The translations under genes were made by a program, and so were the position numbers. From Azolla caroliniana (taxonomy: Eukaryota; Polypodiophyta): 64,000 nt of DNA. The stretch's first letter is position 1; each line of letters opens with the position of its first letter. Location of the stretch: positions 19,406,001 through 19,470,000 of the forward strand of contig JBHGNT010000004.1 in NCBI GenBank assembly GCA_043228905.1, written 5' to 3'. The notes under the pieces are model-generated. The model saw only the letters and a list, made by a program, of their open reading frames with translations. It did no database searches and had not been told where the DNA came from. This document shows positions 1 through 10,662 of this stretch, piece after piece.

Positions 1-477
1 GTACGAGATGTACAATGTTTTCTAGGTTTTGCTAACTTCTACTGCAAGTTTATATAGGATTACTTGAAGATTATTTTACCTCTCACACAACTTATGAAGA
101 AGGGACAAGCATTTCTGTGCTCCAATGAAGGGGACATGGCTTTTCGGTATCTTAAGAAAGCCTTTACATCAGGTCCTATTCTAGCTCATGTAGATACAAA
201 GAAACCATTCATCATGGAGGCCGACGCATCGGATTTCGCCCTCGGTAGCATCCTTTCTCAACAAGGAGATAAAGAAGAGTTACATCCTATGCCTTTCCAT
301 TCGCGCAAATTCGATGCCGCGGAAATCAACTACGAAATACATGACAAGGAGTTATTAGCCATGGTGGATTCCTTTGTGCAATGGCGGCATTTCTTAGAGG
401 GCTCTCCACATCATGTCATCGTCTTTAGTGATCACAAAAATCTTGCTTCTTTCCAGAATGCTCGGGTTCGAAATTGA
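1..477 (+). pseudogene. RT C-terminus and RNase H of B-family chromovirus
   Basis: The first 60 bases encode the end of RT, recognisable by the CFLGFANFY motif, with a stop before the RNase H part. An open frame from 64 to 477 carries the RNase H domain: the EADASDFALGSIL block holds the first catalytic Asp, the KELLA block supplies the Glu, and SDHKNL holds a further Asp. The frame ends in TGA at 475-477, right after the NARVRN stretch. The B copy on the minus strand (35560-35997) continues through this point, so the stop is a lesion. Confidence 0.85.
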
Positions 478-1046
478 CGGCAAGCTCGGTGGGCTCAATT
501 CCTCACGCGTTTTGACTTCAAAATCACATATCGACCGGGTATGCAACAAGGAAAAGCAGATGCGCTATCACGACACCTCGTCCTGGTGATCCAGTGTTTG
601 ATAATCAAAAGCAAGTAATCTTGGGAACAACACGATCGCACACAACGCGGATTTTTCACACCCCAATGGATTCCCGGATTACCGATGCCATACATGCGAA
701 CTTGAAGATGGATGGTTTTGCTCAAGACATTCTGGTGCACATTGATACCTCTCGCGCATCCTGTTCCCAATCTCAACAACCAGGTATGGACTACCGACAA
801 GTCGAATATCATGATGGTTTGTTATTCTTTAAAAAGCTTGTATATGTCCCCGATTGCTCCTGTTGCCTTCAAATCATCCAAAATTGTCCCGACACCCATA
901 CGAAGGGACATTTCTGTAGTGCTAAGACCTTGGATCTCGTTCAATGATCTTTTTGGTGGTCCCATATGCGACGTTTTGTCGATAACTACGTTCGGACTTG
1001 TGATGCTTGCTGCCGAGCAAAGATGCCCCGACACTAGCCATAAGGC
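478..1046 (+). pseudogene. Linker and integrase zinc-binding region, B-family chromovirus
   Basis: This stretch joins RNase H to integrase. Short open pieces can be read in more than one frame (for example 594-947). An HTKGHF block near 890-915 and CDAC near 1000-1010 are the remains of the HHCC zinc-binding domain that precedes the integrase core. Frameshifts separate these two halves. No intact frame crosses the segment. Confidence 0.6.
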
Positions 1047-1786
1047 TTGTTGGAACCCTTTCCGATTCCAAGTAAGCCGTGGCAGTCTATTTGTCTTGAT
1101 TTTATCATAGATCTACCGGTCTCGAAGGGGTTCGATGCTATCTTAACTGTCGTTGATCGATATACTAAGATGACACATTTTGTGCTGTGTACTAAGGCCA
1201 TCACTAGCGAGGAAACCGCCGCCCTTGTCATGCGTGAGGTATTTCGACATCATGGCTTCCCAAACAGTATCATTAGTGACCGAGGACCTCAATTTGTCTC
1301 CAAATTTTGGCAGCATCTTTTCAAGATGCTCAAGGTCTCTTTCAACGTCTCCTCTGACTACCATCCCCAAACCGATGGGCAAAGGAACGAACAAACCAAA
1401 CGTTGGAACAATATCTCCGGTGTTTTCTGAGTTATCAACAGGACAATTGGGCCGAGATTCTCGACTTTGCAGAGTTTGCATATAATAATGATTTCCACTC
1501 CTGGACTTGGGTTTCCCCATTTTACAGTTATACTGGTTCTCATCCTCGCTGGTCGGTGATCGATACCCCAGAGCTAACTACCAATCCTCGTGCCGAGGAT
1601 CATTTGGAGAGGCTACGCAAGATCCAGATGGATCTCTCTACTCATCTTTGTCATGCTCAACAAACACAGAAGACTTATGCGGATCATCATAAGCTTCCCT
1701 CCTCTTTTGCCATTGGAGATCGAGTATGGCTCTTACGTCATCACATCAAGACTACTCGACCGTGCGACAAGTTGGATTATCGATGA
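1047..1786 (+). pseudogene. Integrase catalytic core, B-family chromovirus
   Basis: Two overlapping open frames (1047-1430 and 1403-1786) together cover the rve integrase core. The first acidic residue lies in LDFIIDLPVSKGFD, the second in SIISDRGPQFVSKF, and the Glu in HPQTDGQRNEQTKR. The shift between frames near 1400-1430 breaks the protein. The end (GDRVWLLRHHIKTTRPCDKLDYR) is the usual run-in to the GPY/F module. The stop after LDYR at 1784-1786 is a second lesion. Confidence 0.85.
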
Positions 1787-2185
1787 CTCGGTCATTTCCG
1801 TATTACTTGTAAGGTTAATGATGTCACTTTCCGGCTTGATCTCCCTCCGCATCTTCAGATACATCCGGTTTTCCATAGCTCTCTTCTTGAACCTCATAAA
1901 GCAAACACTATTCCCGATCGTGTTACACCACCGCCGTCCCCACTGGAGTTGAAGCCAGCCTGGAGTATGATGTTGCTGCCGTCCTCGATTCCAAAATTGT
2001 TCGCAACAAACTTTATTATTTGGTCGATCGGTTCGGCTATAGTTCGAGCGAACGTACTTCGGAACCCGTTGAACATGTCGCCAATGCTCAGGATCTTCTT
2101 GCTGAGTTCCACCGAAAGTATCTTGACAAACCCGGTCTGCAATCAGCGCCAACTCGTTCCACTCGTCATCTTAAGGGAGAGATAG
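1787..2185 (+). pseudogene. GPY/F module and chromodomain, B-family chromovirus
   Basis: Reading on through the stop gives GPY/F-type sequence and then, at about 1965-2130, a chromodomain-like block with a YDVAAVLDSKI start and a YLVDRFGYSSSERT core. Chromodomains of this group bind histone marks and steer integration. In this copy the aromatic cage region looks altered, because the family-typical Trp positions read Arg or Ser. The frame ends in a purine-rich tract next to the LTR (about 2172-2185), the likely polypurine tract. Confidence 0.7.
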
Positions 2186-2615
2186 TGTCATGATATGGCA
2201 AGACTCGAACCCATGACCTTATGTTATATGGGTCGAGCTCTTGACCATTATACCATCTATTGTAATACGTAGGATATTATTTTCATTTAAGTTTTATTAT
2301 AGGAAATTAATGTAAATTCCAGATTTCTCTGGAACATTCTAGAAGCTTCAGGATTTCTCTTGAGAACACTGTAAAAGAAGGCACTAGGCATTATTTTGAA
2401 CCAAATTGGTTCAACGCCAGTCTTAAGCCTCATAACCCTTTTGTACTTATTCTTCACAGAATATATCCTCTGTTATTATCATCATCTCTCTCTCTCTCTC
2501 TCTCCTCTTCTCTCTTCCTATCTCTGGAGTCTTACGCGGTCTTGTCCTCTTAGTACTAATAGTACTTCACTTTTCCAGTACTAATTCTCTCTCTGTTTAA
2601 GTACTATTCTTGACA
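2186..2615 (+). repeat. 3' LTR of B-family chromovirus
   Basis: The 430-bp LTR begins TGTCATGATATGG and ends TTGACA. It matches the minus-strand LTRs at 33592-34027 and 44506-44858. It includes a CT microsatellite near 2488-2510. After the end comes GACAT, which joins directly to a minus-strand protease fragment. The first 75 bases contain a tRNA-like segment on the opposite strand. Confidence 0.88.
2193..2259 (-). other. tRNA-like segment in LTR
   Basis: Read on the minus strand this shows a D-arm-like TATAATGGTCAAGAG, a GACC/GGTC stem around a loop containing CAT, and a B-box-like GGTTCGAGTCT followed by TTGCC. The acceptor stem pairs poorly, and I cannot assign an amino acid. It recurs in the other two LTRs of this family. 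Confidence 0.45.
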
Positions 2616-3590
2616 GACATCCCCCCACACAACAAGTGTAGCGACAACACAGTCGGATGTCGGGGGGTTGTGATGAGGTAGAATGTGAGTTCCTCCTGAT
2701 GCGCCCCGACTTGAAGTACCAATGGGATAGTGGCTTTGGTAACCGACCCCGAAGAGAGAACCCAACCGTTGATCATCTTAACGGATATGGGTTGTGATGT
2801 GCAGATGGTGGGGATAATATGTGTGCGGACAAACGATTTATCGATAAAGGAAGTAGATGCTTTGAAGTTGAGCAAGCCATGAGAATGTATTGAAGTTGAA
2901 CCAAAAAGAACCCTCCTAATGCAGGAACGGGCTTGTAGGAGCGTGGAGATGGTGAATAACGGGAAGCGTCTAGCGGCATGGCTCCTACTACAATCGGACA
3001 TGGTCGTTTTCCTGTTGTCGAGGAACCTTCGCAAGAAGTGCACGATGGAGTTGGTGCCGCGGGCCCGCACTGGGCAGTGACGGATAACAGGGCCAGGGTT
3101 GCGACAATAGAGATAGAGTTCATTGTACTGACAATGTTGGCATTGGGCTTCAGTTAGTGGCTGGAACCGAGCATGGTCGATCTCCATCGGGGTATGGAAA
3201 TCAACCTCCGTCGTGGTATGGGTATCACTGGGTGAGGGTAAGGTTGGCAAGGGAGGTAAGTAAGGCTTGGTGATTGATGTGTTTCGGGAAGAAGCATGAG
3301 ACCCGCGAGTACCCTGTTTTTCTTGACGAAGTTCGAAAAGACAATTGTCACACTAAAAAACTTGGGACATTACTTGAGATAACAATGTGGGCTCCAGGAA
3401 GTTTAAGAAAAGAGTCATGACATCGTTTTGGAATAAGTGACGGAAATGGCTGCATAGGGCTTGGTCATCCCAACTGATATCACAACCAATCTGATGGAAC
3501 TCTAAGGCTGGATGTGAGCCTTATTGGAAAGAATAAACCTTTGTGAGTGTTGTTCGTCGCCGGTCTGTCTCTAGGTCCTGAATGGGATTC
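2616..3590 (-). pseudogene. gag and protease fragment of A-like chromovirus
   Basis: On the minus strand this encodes gag remains (about 3350-3590) and a 217-codon open piece (2597-3250). The piece runs from a TPMEIDHARF gag motif, through a degenerate zinc knuckle (CQHCQY and YCRNPG, where element A has YCGASGHV), to protease-like sequence (SSGSVTKATIPLVLQVG and PRHPTVL). It is homologous to gag-protease of element A at 19287-21073. The left end abuts the B-family LTR and the right end abuts a tRNA-His satellite unit. Several frames are broken. Confidence 0.8.
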
Positions 3591-3872
3591 ATGCACAAGT
3601 CTCAACTGCGACGACCTGAAATTTTAACCATTGAGTCAATTTTTTTGCTCAAATTAATTATTATAGTTAATTGCATTTGCAAACAATAATCCATGTACAC
3701 ATTCGATACATAATATTATATGTCAAAGCCCTCCGATAACAATGTATAATGTCAAGCTCATTGTTTGTCGAGCTTAGGTCTCCATGACCATAACGTGGAC
3801 TTCTAACCACGAAAGTACATCCCATTAACGACCCCGAAATTCAGTGTACATTCACGTGTGAAAACTATTTTT
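3590..3872. repeat. Partial tRNA-His satellite unit with inverted end
   Basis: Bases 3590-3821 match the satellite unit (the CAAGTCTCAACTGCGACGAC and GAGCTTAGGTCTCCATGAC landmarks) but lack the tRNA gene. Bases 3822-3868 match another part of the same unit in reverse orientation, so the piece contains an inversion junction. Repeat X follows at 3873. Confidence 0.75.
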
Positions 3873-4112
3873 TGTTGATCATATGATCGTTAGCAAGGAG
3901 TGCGAATGGTGTATCATTGGTGCACAACTTAGAGAGCATGAGAGCATGAGAGCATGAGAGAGAGAGAGAGAGAGATTAAACCTTGATAACTTAAATTTAT
4001 ATAGGGATTAAAACTAAAATACAACTAAAATATCTAAAAATATAATGAGAAAGGGAGAGACGGCTAGTCATTAAGTATTAATTAAAAAGACTAAAAAAAA
4101 GATACTAACATG

Positions 4113-4165
<53 letters not shown>

Positions 4166-4620
4166 AGAGCAAAGCTATTACTAATTATCATTAAGATTGA
4201 AAAAGAAATTACATAGGGATATGGTCATGAGCAAACTAGTTTCACCCACTACGGGGATCATCAATGCTAAAATGACCATTAGGGGTGGATAGGTTTATAT
4301 AAGGAGTTTTAGGAGAGGGTTTAGAGAAATGATAATAGGGAGTGGGGGTATGCTTATGGATATGATTTGAAAAAGGGGAAGATTTGGAGAAGAAGGAAAA
4401 GGATATTATGAGCTTTAATGTGACAAGGGGGAGGTTTTGGTATAAGGAAAAAGAGGTTATAATGTTAAGGAGGGATAAGAAAAAAAGAGAGAGTTAGGAT
4501 ATGAAATGTAAAAAGAGGGGAAATATTAAAAGAGGAGTTAAGATTGAGGGGGAAATAAGGAAAATATGTGAGATAATGAGAAGGGAAGGGGAGAGAGAGA
4601 GAGAGAGAGAGATAAGGGGA
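3873..4620. repeat. Repeat X, copy 1 (unclassified)
   Basis: Homologous to 55778-56694 and 58965-59875. It starts TGTTGATCATATGATCG and then GAGTGCGAATGG. It contains a conserved block beginning GGTCATGAGCAAACTAGTTT (4224) and ends in a GA run. This copy has large GA microsatellites at 3955-3976, 4112-4162 and 4590-4612 and lacks the telomere-like tract of the other two. No coding capacity is seen. It might be an LTR or a non-autonomous element; I cannot identify it. Confidence 0.65.
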
Positions 4621-4632
4621 GTGAGTAGATCT

Positions 4633-5880
4633 ATGAGGATCAAGGGTGGGAAAACGAGAGAAAACGAGTCAAGTTAAAATATATGGAAATCGATGAGAGG
4701 GGTAGCCATTCGGCGAAGGTCGAGATGATAGCTGCAAGCTCCTTGTCGTAGATTGGATAATTGGTTTTCGGGGCTGTAAACTTCCGAGAGTAGAAGGCGA
4801 CTATATGTAGGGTGCCATCGTCATCGGGCTGAGACAAGACCGCACCTATGGCAAAGTTGGAGGCGTCAATTTCAACCTACAAAGGGTTGGTGGGGTCGGG
4901 GTGGACTAACACGGGGGCGGAGAGAAAAGCTACTTTAAGGCCATTAAAAGCATTGTGTGCCATGCGAGTCCAATGAAATGGAGTATCTTTCCAGGTAAGT
5001 TGGATGAGAGGTTGGACTAGGAAGGGAACCCATCTATAAATGGTCTATAAACATTTGCAAAACCAAAAAACGATTGTACCATTTTCAACCGAGTCAGGAG
5101 TGGCCAATCAATGATTGCCGCTACCTTGTGTTCATCTATTGTGATCCCAGTAGATGAGATCATGTAACCCAACAATTCGATAGAGGTTTGATTGAATTCA
5201 CATTTCTCAGTTTTGGCGATGAGTCCATTTCTCACTTTGTTGAGACCCCAATAATCCACACATAAGCGTAAGGAGCCGCCCTTCTTTTTTCAGAAATAAG
5301 ATTGGTGTCCTGGCCAGTGATTTGGAGGGTTGAATGAAGCCCTTCACGAGATTCTTAGCCACATCTGTGCGGAGAGCCTCATGTTCTGGTTCAGATAACC
5401 CATAGATAGGACTGAATGGGGGATGCTCGCCAGCTTGGAGTTCGATTGGGCAATCGTAGGGGCGTTAAGTCGGTAACCGATCGATATTGCGCTTTTCGAA
5501 GATGTCGAAAAAGTCGCTATATCGGACGGATAAATTGTTGACAGGAACAATGACATCCCCCCACTCAACGGCTAGTGTAGTGACCAAACCGAACTCGACC
5601 GCAACGGAATCAAGAGAGTGTCGTGAGCTAGCAAGAATTGGCCTTACTAGAAAAGTGATTGAGCGGTTACACCAATCCACCATCGGATTGTGTGTCTCCA
5701 ACCACGATAGCCCCAACACAATCGGATGTCGGGGGGTTGTGATGAGGTAGAACATGAGTTCCTCTTGATGCGGCCCGACTTGAAGTACCAATGGGATAGT
5801 GGAATGTATTCCAGGGTGCCCTGCTGAGGGTGCATCATGGCATTCAAGAAGAATTGTCTTTTTGACCTTAGGCAAATCTT
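4633..5880 (-). pseudogene. Protease-RT-RNase H fragment of A-like chromovirus, RT core deleted
   Basis: In minus-strand order: protease C-terminus (LGLSWLETHNPMVDWCNRSI, near 5700), the protease-RT linker, a short RT piece at 5017-5259, then RNase H remains at 4640-4837 (YSRKF, YDKEL). In the RT piece the sequence jumps from the DYRGLNK-type motif directly to the KCEF...LGYMIS motif. The palm segment that holds YLDD is therefore missing. The family is that of element A. It cannot encode a polymerase. Confidence 0.8.
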
Positions 5881-6004
5881 GGAACACAAACCTTCCCATT
5901 ATGGTAGCGCGGACCGTTAGCAATGTGGAAGTATTCTTTTGAGGATGTGGTGGTGTCTGTTCCAGACTCAACTCTTGCCCATTATTTCGCAAAATAACTG
6001 TCAT
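5465..6004 (-). pseudogene. Chimeric open frame across two retroelement fragments
   Basis: A 179-codon minus-strand frame runs without a stop from the integrase zinc region of one Ty3 element (residues 1 to about 68, with ECHDAPSAGHPGIHS) into the protease C-terminus of an A-like element (from TIPLVLQVG on). The join lies near 5800. Nothing shows that it is expressed; it is most likely an accident of recombination. Confidence 0.6.
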
Positions 6005-6640
6005 CAGGATACTTTCCTCGAAGGTGATAATAAAGATTTGATGTTATTTCAGTGAAGCTAAGCATGTTAACTTCACGGATGCGACTTAGTGCATCAACGA
6101 CAGTGTTCATGGAACCTTTAGGATATCGTATGGAAAAATCAAAGTCCTGGATGAGATCAGTGCATCGTGCCTTATGACCTTTCAGGTCTTGTTGGTCACA
6201 AAAATATTTCATGGACTCGTGGTCCGTAGTTACCACAAAGCGATTTCTAAAGATAATGGCGCCATGTTTTGAGCGCATGTGTAACTGCAAATAATTCTTT
6301 CTCTTCAACGGTATACCGACATTGAGCAGAATCAAGTTTCTTACTCTCGAATGCTATTAGTTTACCATCTTGATATAAGACAACACCTATAGCATAATCG
6401 CTTGCATCGGTATCAAGCTCAAAAGGTTTTGAAGGATCAGGTAAAAGAAGTGAAGGACCCTTGCATACAAGGTCCTTGAGTTCCTTAAAGGCGAGGTCTA
6501 GTGTAGCATTCCAGACAATAGGTTTTATAGACTTACACGTTTGACCTTTTAGAAGATTAGTAAACAGTGTTGTCAACAAGATGATGAAATGAGGGTAGCT
6601 AGGCCTCTTATTTTTAGCGATACCCAAGGCCCCCAGGGAA
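5880..6640 (-). pseudogene. RNase H to integrase-zinc fragment of a third Ty3 family
   Basis: Two minus-strand open pieces (6247-6627 and 5982-6335) encode RNase H. The first has LDTDASDYAIGVVLYQ and EEKELFAV; the second has TTDHESMKYF and DFDFSIRYPKGSMNTVVDALSR. The frame then reaches a HAPSAGH-type zinc-binding stretch near 5850 before fusing to the A-like protease. The sequence differs from both the A and B families in this window, so it is a separate element. Confidence 0.8.
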
Positions 6641-6794
6641 GTTCACACTTGACCTAATGGGTTGTCTCAATCCCAAGGATTAAAAGTAATCCTCCCCTTC
6701 TTTACACTCTTGTTAAACCCTCACACTTATCCACATCTATAGAATACTACAATAAATTCTCACCACGGCATATTATATGGTCATGCCCGTGACA
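6641..6794. other. Unassigned spacer
   Basis: Short AT-rich sequence between the Ty3 fragment and the first tRNA-His satellite unit. I see no gene or recognisable repeat in it. Confidence 0.5.
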
Positions 6795-7225
6795 GTTAAT
6801 GCAATGTACGCGCAAGTGTCGACTACGGCGACCTCGAAATTTAACCACTGAGTCGATTTTTTTGCTCAAATCAATTATTATGGTTATTTGCATTTGCAAA
6901 CAATAATCCATGTACATGTTCGATACGTAAAATGCGTCAAGGCCCTCCGATAACAATGTATAATGTCAAGCTAATTGTTTGTCGAGCTTAGGTCTCCATA
7001 ATCGTAACATGGACATCTAACCACTAAATTAAAACCACAAAATGTTTTAAACCGTAAACAACCTTGTTTGGGAAAAACATTTGATAGAAACCTTTGTTGG
7101 GGATAGTTGGTTGTATCCTTTTGCTCAAATTAAATTGTTACGCTCCTCGGTATTTGCAACCAATTGCCTATCTCAAATCCATTGGGATTCGAAGCATCTT
7201 TACAAGTTGATACACTAAAATTTGG

Positions 7226-7297
7226 TGTGGTTGCTGGGATTCGAGCCCAGGCCTCCACGGCCACAACGTGGAATTCTAACCACTAAACTACAAACAC
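7226..7297 (-). tRNA. tRNA-His(GUG)-like, copy 1
   Basis: 72 nt. The anticodon stem and loop (CCACG-TTGTGGC-CGTGG) and T arm are intact. One acceptor mismatch (5' strand complement reads CAAACAC instead of CAACCAC). CCA is encoded. Confidence 0.7.
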
Positions 7298-8142
7298 CGA
7301 GTTTGTCTTGCCAAATTGGAACTAACTCTTCACAACCGCAACATGGAGTTGTAATCACTAAGTACTAACCTCCCATGTTGCATGCATAAATTCATAGCTA
7401 CACTGTATATAACATATCAGGCAAGTTTCCATAAAGGCATCCATCAATGTCGAATTCTAATTACGAAGACTTGACTTCGTATGTGGCGTGAATAAATTGA
7501 TGTACACAATCTATATGACATATGAGGCAAGTCTCGATAAAACCATGGACAAATTCATGTGCACATTCTATATGAAATAGGAGCCAACATTGCACTCGTG
7601 ACAATATTGGGCAATGTGGAAAATAAAAACCAATGATAAGCCAACTTCATACCTTGCCGAATTTAAAATCTAACAGTTTTCACACGTAAATGTACACTGA
7701 ATTTCGTGGTTGTTAATGGGACGTACGCGCAAGTGTCGATTGCGACGACCTTGAAATTTAACATCTGAGTTGATTTTTTTGCTCAAATTAATTATTATGG
7801 TTATTTGCATTTTCAAACAATAATCCATGTACACATTCGATACCTAATATGCGTCAAGGCCCTCCGATAACATTGTATAATGTCAAGCTCATTGTTTGTT
7901 GAGCTTAGGTCTCCATGACCGTAACGTGGAATTCTCACCACTAAACTAAAACCACAAAATTCAATTAAACCCTAAAAAATCATGGTTGGGACAAACATTT
8001 GATAGGAACCTTTGTTGGGGATGGTTGGTCGTATCTTTTTACTCAAATTAAATTGTTAGGCTACTTGGTATTCGCAACCAACTGCCTATCTCAAATCCAT
8101 TGGAATTGGAAATATCCTTACAAGTAATATACTCAGTTTTGG

Positions 8143-8214
8143 TGTGGTTGCTGGGATTCGAACCCATGTGTCCATATCCACAACGTGGAATTCTAACCAC
8201 TAAACTACAACCAC
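8143..8214 (-). pseudogene. tRNA-His-like, copy 2, decayed anticodon stem
   Basis: The acceptor stem is intact and CCA is encoded. The 3' side of the anticodon stem is changed (TATGG in place of CGTGG) and the T-stem is altered. Confidence 0.65.
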
Positions 8215-9046
8215 TGAGTTTGTGTTGCCAAATTGGAACTAACACTTCACAACCGCAACATGGAGTTGTAACCACTAAGTACTAACGTCCCCTATTGCAT
8301 GCAGAAATTTATAGCTACACTCTATATAACATATTAGGCAAGTCTCGTTAAAGGCATCCATAGATATGGAACTCTAATCACTAAGGCTTGACTTCCTATA
8401 TGGTGTGAATAAATTGATGTACACAAATTATATGACAGATGGCGTAACTCTACATAAAGCCATGTAGAAATTTATGTGCACATTCTATATGAAATAGGAG
8501 CCAACATTGCACTCGTGACAATATTGTGCAATGTGGAAAACGAAAACCAATGGTATGCCCACTTCATACCCTGCTGAATTCAAAATGTAACAATTTTCAC
8601 ACGTAAATGTACACTGTTAATGGGATGTACACGCAAGTCTCGACTGTGACGACCTCGAAATTTAACCACTCAGTCGTTTTTTTTGCTCAAATTGATTATT
8701 ATGTTATTTGCATTTCCAAACAATAATCCATGTACACATTCGATACCTAATATGCGTCAAGGCCCTCCGATAAAATTGTATAATGTCAAGCTCATTGTTT
8801 GTCGAGCTTAGGTTTCCATGACCATAATGTGGACTTCTAAGTACTAAAGTACAACAAAAAATGGTCTTAAATTGAAAACAATCTTGTTTGGGATGAACAT
8901 TTAATAGGAACTTCTGTTGGGGGAGGTGGTCGTAGTTTTTTGTCCAAACTAAATTGTTCTGCTCCTCGGTATTTGCAACCAACTTCCTATCTCAAATCCA
9001 TTGGGATTCAAAGCATCTTTTTAAGTTGACATAGACTCAGTTTTGG

Positions 9047-9118
9047 TGTGGATTTTGGGATTCGAGCCCAGCTCTCCATGGCCACAACATGGAATTGTAA
9101 CTACTAAACTACAACCAT
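9047..9118 (-). pseudogene. tRNA-His-like, copy 3, acceptor decayed
   Basis: The anticodon stem reads CCATG/CATGG: both sides changed so that pairing is kept. The anticodon is GTG. The acceptor stem has several mismatches, so it is probably not functional. Confidence 0.65.
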
Positions 9119-9946
9119 CGAGATATTGTTGCCAAATTGGAACTAACTTTTCGCAATTGCAACATGGAGTTGTAACCACTAAGTATTGACTTTCCCTGTT
9201 GGATGCATAAATTCGTGGCTACATTCTTTATAACAGATTAGGCAAGTTTCCATAAAGGCGTCCATAACTATGAAATTCTAATCACTAAGACTTGACTTCC
9301 TATGTTGCGTGAAAAAATTGATGTACATAATCTATATGACATATGAGGCAAGTCTCAATAAATAAATGGACAAATTCATGTACACATTCTATATGAAATA
9401 GGAACCAACATTGCACTCGTGACAATATTGTGCAATGTGGAAAATGAAAACCAATTATATGCCAACTTCATACCCTGTTGAATTCAAAATCTAATAGTTT
9501 GCACACGTGAATGTACATTACATTACCAGCAAGTCTCGACTGCAACGACCTCACATTTTAACCATTAAGTCGATTTTTTTTGCTCAAATTAATTATTATA
9601 GTTATTTACATTTGCAAACAATAATCCATACACATATTTGATACGTAATATGCATGAAGCCCCTCTGGTAACACTCTCTAATGTCAAGCTCATTGGTTGT
9701 CGAGCTTAGGTCTCCATGTTCGTAACGTGGACATCTAAGCACTAAAGTAAAACCACAAAATTCTTTTAAACCCTAAACAATCTTGGTTGGGATAAACATT
9801 TGATAGGAGTCTTTGTTGGGGATGGTTGGTCATATCCTTTTGCTCAAAATAAATTGTTACGCTCCTCAATATTTGCAACCAACTTCCTATCTCAAAACCA
9901 TTTGGATTTGAACCATCTTTCCAACTTGATATAGACACAATTTGGG

Positions 9947-10018
9947 TGTGGTTGTTGGGATTTGAGCCCAGGTCTCCACGGCCACAACGTGGAATTCTAA
10001 CCAGTAAATTACAACCAC
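9947..10018 (-). tRNA. tRNA-His(GUG)-like, copy 4
   Basis: Acceptor and anticodon arms are intact. There are changes in the T arm (TTGAG for TCGAG on the plus strand, and one stem mismatch) and D arm. The discriminator A is present; the adjoining CCA reads CCC. Confidence 0.65.
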
Positions 10019-10590
10019 CGAGTTTATGTTGCGAAATTGGAACTAACACTTCACAACCGCAACATGGAGTGGTAACTACTAAGTACTAACCTCCCCTATT
10101 GCATGCTTAAATTTATAGCTACACTCTATATAACATATTAGGCAAGTCTCCTGAAAGGCATCCATATATATGGAACTCTAATCACTAAGACTTGACTTGC
10201 TATGTGGCATGATTAAATTCCTGTACACAATCTATATGACATATGAGGTAACTCTGTATAAAGGCATGGACAGATTTATGTCCACATTCTATATGAAATA
10301 GGAGCCAACATTGCACTCGTGACAATATTGTGAAATATGGAAAATGAAAACCAATGATATGCCAACTTCATACCTTGCCGAATTTAAAATCTAACAGTTT
10401 TCACATGTGAATGTACACTGAATTTCAGGGTTGTTAATGGGATGTACGCGCAAGTCGCGAACGCGACGACCTCGAAATTTAACCCACTGCTCAAATTAAA
10501 TTGTTACACTCGGTATTTCCAACCAACTTCATATCTCAAATCCATTGGGATTCAAAGCATATTTACAAGTTGATATAGACTCAGTTTTGG

Positions 10591-10662
10591 TGTGGTTGCT
10601 GGGATTCGAGCCCAGGTCTCCACGGCCACAACGTGGAATTCTAACCACTAAACTACAACCAC
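10591..10662 (-). tRNA. tRNA-His(GUG), copy 5, intact
   Basis: A complete cloverleaf: acceptor GTGGTTG/CAACCAC with discriminator A, A box TAGTTTAGTGG, anticodon arm CCACG-TTGTGGC-CGTGG, T arm CTGGG-CTCGAAT-CCCAG. CCA follows in the DNA, which nuclear plant tRNA genes normally lack. No run of four T is visible within about 100 bases downstream. The sequence closely resembles plant cytosolic tRNA-His as I recall it. Confidence 0.85.

Larger units (their letters stand above)
1..2615 (+). mobile_element. 3' part of a Ty3 chromovirus (B family), cut by window edge
   Basis: This is the distal part of a Ty3-type LTR retrotransposon on the plus strand: end of reverse transcriptase, RNase H, integrase, chromodomain and the 3' LTR. 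The order RT-RNase H-integrase-chromodomain is that of plant chromoviruses. Its domains and LTR closely resemble the minus-strand element at 33592-44858, so the two belong to one family. Frames are broken at several places, so it is a relic. The 5' LTR, gag, protease and most of RT lie outside the window. Confidence 0.9.
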
